Positions 6,256 through 10,894 of a stretch of DNA of 10,894 nucleotides are shown here, in pieces. Position numbers and translations under genes: made by a program. Origin of the DNA: an uncultured Verrucomicrobiota bacterium (GTDB taxonomy: Bacteria > Verrucomicrobiota > Verrucomicrobiia > Opitutales > LL51); the NCBI GenBank assembly GCA_947174645.1, contig CAMWJR010000019.1:1-10894 (forward strand), given 5' to 3'. The first letter of the stretch is position 1. Each line of letters begins with the position of its first letter. Below the pieces are notes generated by a model, which was not told the origin of the DNA, made no database searches, and saw only the letters and a list, made by a program, of their open reading frames with translations.

Positions 6256-7440
6256 GTGCCCTACCCTGGTTTTCAGTTTGAGGTTACCCATCGGGACTCC
6301 CATACGCATGCACGCTGTGGTCGGTTAACAACACCGCATGGTGTTTTAGAAACACCTAGTTTTATTTTTTGCGCTACCAAGGGGGCGATGAAATCGCTCA
6401 CGATGCAACAGATACGGGAATCTGGTGCAGAGATTATTTTATCCAACACCTATCATCTTTATCTCCAACCAGGGCCAGGTTTTGTTCAAAAACGCGGTGG
6501 ACTCCACAAAATGATGGGCTGGGATAGACCGATGCTAACGGATTCAGGTGGGTTCCAGATCTTTAGTCTCGGTCATGGTGGTGTTGCGAATGAGATTAAG
6601 GGCCACCGTCACTGTTCTATCCCGAAAACTCTTTTAAAAATCGACGAACATGGGGCTGAGTTTCGCTCCTATATCGACGGTCAGAAGAAAATTCTGACAC
6701 CGGAGCTTTCAATCGAAATCCAACAAAAACTTGGTGCAGATCTTATTCTCGTGCTCGATGAGTGTACTCCTTTTCATGTAGAACGCCGTTATACGGAACA
6801 GTCCATGGAGCGAAGCCATCGTTGGGCCATCCGTAGTCGGGAACAATTTCAAAAATCCCCAACACCTCAAGGGCTTTACGGGATCATTCAAGGTGGGATT
6901 TACGAGGATCTCCGAAAGCGCAGCACACAGTTTATCGCGGAACAGGATTTCTTTGGGCAAGCGATTGGCGGCAGTCTCGGAGGCGATCGACAGCAAATGT
7001 ACGATATTGTGGATATGACCTGTTCTATGATGCATCCCAATCGTCCAACACATCTGCTTGGCATTGGGGGTATCCGCGATCTTTGGCATGGTGTTGCTCA
7101 GGGCATCGATACCTTTGATTGCGTACATCCAACACGCCTTGCGCGCCATGGCGGTGCCCTGCTCTATCCCGAAATGGCAGAAGGTAAGGAATTTATCAGT
7201 CTGAAAAACGCTCGTTTTGCCGAGGATACAGAGCCAGTGGATCCGACCTGTTCTTGTTATTGTTGCAAAAATTTCACACGTGCTTATATCCACTACCTCT
7301 TCAAAGCGCGAGAGTTGTTGGGTGGGCAGTTGTTAGCGATCCACAATGTCGCGTTCATGATGCGTTTAGTACGGGAAATACGTGATGCGATTCGGGATGG
7401 GAATTTTCGGGAAAAGGGACGCCTCCGGGGCATGTTGTAA
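6256..7440 (+). CDS. tgt: tRNA-guanine(34) transglycosylase
   Basis: Tgt exchanges the wobble guanine of GUN-anticodon tRNAs for preQ1, the committed step of queuosine modification. The 394-residue protein has the TIM-barrel markers DSGGFQ at 96-101 (D96), GIIQGG at 209-214, LLGIGG at 267-272 and TFDCVHPTR at 286-294, with the nucleophile D288. The zinc site is C332, C334, C337 and H363 in the pattern CxCxxC...HN. All catalytic and metal residues are present. After DSGGFQIFSL there is a longer segment, roughly 105-141 with ANEIKG and RSYIDG, than in E. coli-type Tgt; some other bacterial Tgt proteins share this. The start is GTG. An AGGGAG stretch lies only one base before it, too close for an ideal ribosome site, but upstream stops leave no better ATG. 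No other queuosine gene is in view. Confidence 0.96.
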   Translation: MPYPGFQFEVTHRDSHTHARCGRLTTPHGVLETPSFIFCATKGAMKSLTMQQIRESGAEIILSNTYHLYLQPGPGFVQKRGGLHKMMGWDRPMLTDSGGFQIFSLGHGGVANEIKGHRHCSIPKTLLKIDEHGAEFRSYIDGQKKILTPELSIEIQQKLGADLILVLDECTPFHVERRYTEQSMERSHRWAIRSREQFQKSPTPQGLYGIIQGGIYEDLRKRSTQFIAEQDFFGQAIGGSLGGDRQQMYDIVDMTCSMMHPNRPTHLLGIGGIRDLWHGVAQGIDTFDCVHPTRLARHGGALLYPEMAEGKEFISLKNARFAEDTEPVDPTCSCYCCKNFTRAYIHYLFKARELLGGQLLAIHNVAFMMRLVREIRDAIRDGNFREKGRLRGML

Positions 7441-7459
7441 ACACGATTACAGACATAGC

Positions 7460-8188
7460 GTGTTTGCAATACTTTGTGAACCTCTTCATTTTTGTTACCT
7501 AGCATTGCGTGCACGCTGGGTACATTGTTTAGATTTTTTGTATGTTTTGTTTCGCGGCTACCCACGCAGCTGGCTGTTCATGAAACTCGACAAAACACTG
7601 AGACTCGAATATTTCTTAGAATCCCCTTTTGCGATTAGTAAACGCTACTTACAGTTACGCCTGGATTCGGACATTTACCAATATGGCGAGACGCCAATGC
7701 GTACTCTAGAACGCATAGCGCAACGCTTAAAGCTTTCATCTGACGATCATGTGTTTGAACTCGGTGCCGGTACGGGGCGCTGTGCATTTTGGCTCGCCTG
7801 CTTACATCATTGCCGTGTAACGGGGATTGAACGCATTGCGCTTTTTGCCGATTTTGCCAACTCTGTTGTTCGAAACTATGGTCTCCAAGACCAAGTTCAA
7901 TTCATTCATGGGGATTTTCTCGAAAAAAATCTCTCCCAAGCAACGGTCATCTACCTCTATGGCACCAAGATGAGTGATGCAGAAATTGAAGTATTTATTT
8001 TAAACCTTCGAAATACAACGTCTGGAACACGTATTGTGACCGTGAGCTACGCTCTTGAGGAAATCGTCGCGATTAGTTCAGATCCACGTATCCAAATAAT
8101 GTCTTTCGAAATTACCGACGCGTTTGAGGCGGAATTTTTCTGGGGGAAAGCACAAGTTTTTATTCAAAAACTAAGAAGCCGGAGCTAA
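7460..8188 (+). CDS. Class I SAM-dependent methyltransferase, substrate unknown
   Basis: The C-terminal two thirds form a Rossmann-type methyltransferase. With a GTG start at 7460 (242 residues), motif I is FELGAGTG at about 99-106, a GIE acidic end of strand 2 follows at 122-124, and a GDF at 151-153. No NPPY or other substrate-specific motif is visible, so the target is unknown. The start is uncertain. The reading frame is open from before the tgt stop; GTG 7460 leaves an ordinary 19-base gap after tgt, while the first ATG after the tgt stop is at 7580, giving 202 residues. The extra part (FLYVLFRGYPRSW and preceding residues) is hydrophobic and aromatic and might be a membrane-associated helix. 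The YGETP motif just before the methyltransferase fold also occurs in related uncharacterised proteins, as I remember them. Its 3' end overlaps convergent prfA by 18 bases. Confidence 0.75.
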   Translation: MFAILCEPLHFCYLALRARWVHCLDFLYVLFRGYPRSWLFMKLDKTLRLEYFLESPFAISKRYLQLRLDSDIYQYGETPMRTLERIAQRLKLSSDDHVFELGAGTGRCAFWLACLHHCRVTGIERIALFADFANSVVRNYGLQDQVQFIHGDFLEKNLSQATVIYLYGTKMSDAEIEVFILNLRNTTSGTRIVTVSYALEEIVAISSDPRIQIMSFEITDAFEAEFFWGKAQVFIQKLRSRS

Positions 8189-9253
8189 CAGTTGCTCGAT
8201 TTGTTTCTGATCGCTTGCCTCAATCAGTGCGTTGAGAAGATCATCGAGATCGCCGTCCATAATTTGTGGCAGACTATATAATGTGAGCCCAATACGATGG
8301 TCGGTGAGTCGATTCTGCGGGAAGTTGTAAGTCCGAATGCGTTCCGAGCGGTCACCAGAACCGACTTGGTTCTTTCGATTCTCGGCGTATTTTTTGCGCT
8401 CGCTTTCTTCCTTCTGTTGCAAAAGACGTGAACGAAGGACCTTGAGTGCCTTTGCTTTGTTTTTGATTTGAGAACGTTCGTCGGCACAAGTGACCATCAT
8501 TCCTGTTGGTTTATGGAGAACCTGGACTGCTGAATCCGTTGTATTAACTCCCTGTCCTCCAGGACCACTCGCACGACAAACCGAAATTTCTAAGTCTTCC
8601 GGAGCAATTTGGATATCAACTTCCTCTGCTTCCGGTAAAACCGCAACCGTAGCAGCAGACGTATGAATTCGCCCATTGGCTTCCGTTGTGGGAATCCGTT
8701 GAACACGGTGAACACCACTCTCAAACTTGAGGCGTTTAAAAACTTCATCACCACTAATAAGCAGCGATACTTCTTTAAAACCCCCGCATTCAGAAGGACT
8801 AGATCCTAAAATTTCCGTCCTCCACCCAATACGCTCGGCATACATGGTGTACATGCGGAATAAATCCGCAGCAAACAAGCTCGCTTCATCGCCACCCGTC
8901 CCGGCGCGAATTTCAATAATCGTGTTGCGCGAATCATTTTCGTCGCGTGGAAGCATCTCGAGGAGAATCTCGCGTTCGAGTTGCTGCAATTCTGACGCAA
9001 TTTGTTGGTTATCCTCTTCAGCAAGCGCTTTTAATTCGGTATCTTCGCCCTGCAGAAGCACTTCATTTTCTGCTAAATTTTTCTGAAGCGTGAGATAACG
9101 CTCGTACTTCTCCAGAAGAACCCCAAGCTTTTGGTGCTCGCGAGAAACCTTCGCAGCTTGGCGCTGATCATTAAAAAAGTCTGGTGATAGGACCTGCGTA
9201 TCGAGAAGCTCGTAACGCTGGCGGAATGAGGCAATCTCCGGAAGGCGAGCCAT
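8171..9253 (-). CDS. prfA: Peptide chain release factor 1
   Basis: RF1 reads UAA and UAG stop codons in the ribosomal A site and triggers hydrolysis of peptidyl-tRNA. The 360-residue protein has the stop-codon-reading tripeptide PTT at 188-190, within HRVQRIPTTEANGRIHTS; P-x-T marks RF1, whereas RF2 has SPF. The catalytic GGQ is at 232-234 in SGPGGQGVNTTDSAVQ. The RF-specific AGTGGDEASLFAADL lies at 117-131. E. coli RF1 has PAT, so the middle residue differs but keeps the class. Length is standard. The ATG is three bases after the stop of the adenylate-kinase-like gene, so the two are probably cotranscribed. The prmC methyltransferase gene, often next to prfA, is not present. Confidence 0.97.
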   Translation of the reverse strand: MARLPEIASFRQRYELLDTQVLSPDFFNDQRQAAKVSREHQKLGVLLEKYERYLTLQKNLAENEVLLQGEDTELKALAEEDNQQIASELQQLEREILLEMLPRDENDSRNTIIEIRAGTGGDEASLFAADLFRMYTMYAERIGWRTEILGSSPSECGGFKEVSLLISGDEVFKRLKFESGVHRVQRIPTTEANGRIHTSAATVAVLPEAEEVDIQIAPEDLEISVCRASGPGGQGVNTTDSAVQVLHKPTGMMVTCADERSQIKNKAKALKVLRSRLLQQKEESERKKYAENRKNQVGSGDRSERIRTYNFPQNRLTDHRIGLTLYSLPQIMDGDLDDLLNALIEASDQKQIEQLLAPAS

Positions 9254-9256
9254 ACA

Positions 9257-10030
9257 CTACAGCTTCGCATTCTCCTTTTTCAGAACTTCATAGATGCGAT
9301 TCCGGACCTCATCAAAGGACCCCTTCGCGTCAATGCTATAGTAGTTCGAGCACTTTTTCATGTACTTGAGCGCATTTAAAGTTTGATCGCGAAACATCGC
9401 ATAACGCGTCCGCGCAACGTTGTCATCCATGTCGGTCGCCCGTACGGTCTGAAGCTCTCCATGACCGGAAGCTTGGACTTGATTGTTGTGTTCAATCGCC
9501 TCTTGTCCCCGCGTTTTCTGACGTAAAATGCTCGTCCGTTCATCCACTAGTAATACAACTGTTATTTCGCGAAGCCGATCGGCACCGATTCTCTTTTGGA
9601 GCAATGCAGCACACTCCGCCTGCATTAATGTCCTCGGATAACCATCGATAATGATTCCCACCTCGTTGTGACTTTCTTCGATGATCTTTTTAAAGACTAA
9701 GTAAGTTACCTCTTCATCATCGATGAGCAACCCTTGATCGATTTTTTGCTGATACTCTGGGGAATGTAGGAGATCGCTGACAATAATCGGGTGTGTCGAA
9801 ATGCCCATTACGCGCATGATGTTACGCGTATTTGTTCCCTTCCCGGCACCCGGAGCCCCATTGACCCAAATGATGGTGCGTGGTACTTTGATTTCCGGAA
9901 ACTCCGATACTAAACGCTTCCAGACGCGACAAAACAAAAACACTGCAGGCCCTGAAGCTACCAATTTCCCCTGTTCAACAAAGGGCTCAAATTCCTGATT
10001 GTGTACAAAATCGACCGCCTCTTTCGCCAT
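9257..10030 (-). CDS. Adenylate-kinase-like nucleoside monophosphate kinase
   Basis: This P-loop kinase probably transfers phosphate between ATP and a nucleoside monophosphate, most likely AMP. From the ATG at 10030 it is 257 residues. An N-terminal region of about 50 residues (MAKEAVDFVHNQEFEPFVEQ onward) is not part of ordinary Adk. The P-loop GAPGAGKGT follows at 58-66, the Adk signature DGYPR at 129-133, and a LID-like basic segment with R170, R174 and R207/R209 at ATDMDDNVARTRY. The P-loop and DGYPR are the expected active-site elements. The start is set by AGGAGG nine bases before the ATG, the only strong ribosome site in the window. The frame stays open upstream to the glgC stop (ATG at 10156, TTG at 10201), and the extra part looks like a signal peptide. 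Whether this is the organism's main adenylate kinase or a second one is not clear. Confidence 0.85.
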   Translation of the reverse strand: MAKEAVDFVHNQEFEPFVEQGKLVASGPAVFLFCRVWKRLVSEFPEIKVPRTIIWVNGAPGAGKGTNTRNIMRVMGISTHPIIVSDLLHSPEYQQKIDQGLLIDDEEVTYLVFKKIIEESHNEVGIIIDGYPRTLMQAECAALLQKRIGADRLREITVVLLVDERTSILRQKTRGQEAIEHNNQVQASGHGELQTVRATDMDDNVARTRYAMFRDQTLNALKYMKKCSNYYSIDAKGSFDEVRNRIYEVLKKENAKL

Positions 10031-10156
10031 CTTAATGCTCCTCCTGAAATATCCTAATGCCTTGCTCAACAAATGAGCTCCTTCGTTTTCGGCATACATT
10101 ACCGATGGACGGAACATCGCCGAAACAAGCACAACAATTGGGATAAAATGCTTCAT
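10031..10156 (-). other. In-frame, signal-peptide-like extension upstream of the kinase start
   Basis: The 171 bases between the glgC stop and the kinase ATG are open in the kinase frame. An ATG at 10156 begins MKHFIPIVVLVSAMF, which has a lysine/histidine start, a hydrophobic core and then RPSVMYA before an acidic stretch: the outline of a Sec signal peptide. No Shine-Dalgarno precedes this ATG. It may be a real longer isoform, a decayed remnant or a chance open frame; I favour the internal start at 10030. Confidence 0.3.
10040..10045 (-). promoter_or_regulatory. Strong ribosome binding site for the adenylate-kinase-like gene
   Basis: AGGAGG (continuing as AGGAGGAGC) lies nine bases upstream of the ATG at 10030. 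It stands out because almost every other gene in the window lacks such a site, and it decides the start of this gene against in-frame starts further upstream. Confidence 0.7.
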
Positions 10157-10173
10157 TAACAGGAGACGCGCCG

Positions 10174-10201
10174 GTTCTATGTAAGCTCCGTTTCTTGTCA
10201 A
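10174..10201 (-). promoter_or_regulatory. Possible promoter for the kinase-prfA pair
   Basis: On the minus strand a perfect TTGACA (10196-10201) follows directly after glgC, and TAGAAC (10174-10179, 4 of 6) lies 16 bases further on. Transcription would start near 10167 and give a leader of roughly 135 bases before the ATG at 10030. The placement in the only long gap of this block supports it. Confidence 0.38.
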
Positions 10202-10894
10202 TTAAAATGAAAATCCGGATGGAATGACTGCGTGTTTCCCGATGCATAAAACATGATCCCTGATATAAATATCTTCTGAATGATCGTAATTTGCGGGCTT
10301 GCCTTCCGGAGATAGAGTAGCTCCTGCTCCAATCCGTGCATTACGGTCAATGATACAGTTTTTGATGTGACAATGTTCGCCAATGCCTAAAGGAACTGAG
10401 ATAAATTCATCCTCGAAATGATCTGCGCCGATCATATATACATTTTCCATTTCCGTACCTGAGCGAATCACGGAACGTTCTCCTATCACGCAGCGCTTCA
10501 AGTGGGCATCCGAAATAATACACCCATCACCAATGAGTACGTTTTGCATGGTACAGCTATTAACTTTTGCCGCCGGTAGAGTTTTGGGTTGCGTGTAGAT
10601 CGGTTTTGAAACATCGAAAAAGTTAAATTCCGGAACGAGATCGGTGAGCATGAGATTGGTTTCGAAAAACGAACGGACCGTTCCAATATCTTCCCAATAA
10701 TCCTCGAAAATAAAGGCTTTAATAGCAACTTTTCCCAAAAGCCCTGGAATAATTTCCTTACCAAAATCGCTACCACCAGTGCTCAATGCCTCATCCAAAA
10801 CCGAACGTTTAAAGATATAAATACCCATCGATGCGAGCGCGTAGGGAGTATGACTTTGATCCTGTAAATTTTGGCTTAATGGACCGGTGAGCGT
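10202..10894 (-). CDS. glgC: Glucose-1-phosphate adenylyltransferase, C-terminal part (partial)
   Basis: GlgC makes ADP-glucose from ATP and glucose-1-phosphate, the controlling step of glycogen synthesis. The frame is open to the right edge, giving the last 230 residues of a protein usually about 420-430 long. Visible are ALASMGIYIF (about 19-28 of the fragment), the sugar-phosphate-binding DFGKEIIP (43-50), YWEDIGT with the conserved WEDIG, then SFFETNL. A left-handed beta-helix region with hexapeptide-like repeats follows (IGDGCIISDAHL, CVIGERSVIRSG, VPLGIGEHCHIKNCIIDRNARIG), ending in the usual YIRDHVLCIGKHAVIPSG. The wording is closer to plant/cyanobacterial-type ADP-glucose pyrophosphorylases than to the E. 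coli enzyme. The methionine at 10828 is internal, not the start. The gene ends 171 bases before the kinase start. Confidence 0.93.
   Translation of the reverse strand, partial: TLTGPLSQNLQDQSHTPYALASMGIYIFKRSVLDEALSTGGSDFGKEIIPGLLGKVAIKAFIFEDYWEDIGTVRSFFETNLMLTDLVPEFNFFDVSKPIYTQPKTLPAAKVNSCTMQNVLIGDGCIISDAHLKRCVIGERSVIRSGTEMENVYMIGADHFEDEFISVPLGIGEHCHIKNCIIDRNARIGAGATLSPEGKPANYDHSEDIYIRDHVLCIGKHAVIPSGFSF

Noticed and set aside
6709..7293. 194-residue open frame on the minus strand inside tgt
   Set aside because: It lies wholly within the well-supported tgt gene, and its translation shows no recognisable domain; it is a shadow frame.
7460..8188. Methyltransferase as PrmC for the adjacent prfA
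   Set aside because: No NPPY motif is present, the gene is convergent rather than downstream of prfA, and the fold context fits a different, uncharacterised group.
8182..8197. Bidirectional terminator at the methyltransferase/prfA junction
   Set aside because: GAGC/GCTC can pair with a bulge and a small loop, but the stem is short and no proper T-run follows on either strand.
8727..9086. 119-residue serine-rich open frame on the plus strand inside prfA
   Set aside because: The serine/arginine-rich composition is typical of the antisense of a real gene, and prfA is certain.
10032..10247. 71-residue open frame overlapping the glgC-kinase gap
   Set aside because: It starts inside glgC in another frame and has no recognisable features; the gap is better explained as a leader with a promoter.

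Overview
The window is a dense stretch of bacterial core genes with no mobile element, CRISPR array, rRNA or tRNA that I can see. Several protein details point to the PVC superphylum, most likely Verrucomicrobiota of the Opitutales/Puniceicoccales type. These are a Dxs with chlamydia/verrucomicrobia-like active-site wording, an adenylate-kinase-like protein with an unusual N-terminal region, a Tgt with an extra segment after its DSGGFQ motif, and a plant/cyanobacterial-like GlgC. This placement is inferred from remembered family resemblance, not from a search.

Layout. Positions 70-5909 hold six minus-strand genes, transcribed in the order HIT-family hydrolase, tpiA, dxs, gpsA, nrdR, der. They are tightly packed, and HIT/tpiA and gpsA/nrdR each share a 4-base ATGA overlap. 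Three of the products act on triose phosphates. TpiA interconverts DHAP and glyceraldehyde-3-phosphate, Dxs takes glyceraldehyde-3-phosphate into isoprenoid synthesis, and GpsA takes DHAP into phospholipid synthesis. NrdR (ribonucleotide reductase repressor) and Der (ribosome-assembly GTPase) follow.

An 89-base divergent spacer (5910-5998) separates this cluster from three plus-strand genes: a stand-alone acyl carrier protein, tgt (queuosine tRNA modification) and a SAM-dependent methyltransferase. The methyltransferase converges on prfA and their 3' ends overlap by 18 bases. The last block, on the minus strand, is the 3' part of glgC (running off the right edge), an adenylate-kinase-like gene and prfA (release factor 1).

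Most start codons lack a Shine-Dalgarno sequence, and two or three genes start with GTG. Several have a -10-like hexamer only about 7-10 bases upstream. The adenylate-kinase-like gene is the exception, with a strong AGGAGG nine bases before its ATG. I see no clearly new biological system. The points most worth a second look are the signal-peptide-like in-frame extension of the adenylate-kinase-like gene, the specialised-looking ACP, the unusual Dxs motifs and the possible leaderless transcripts.
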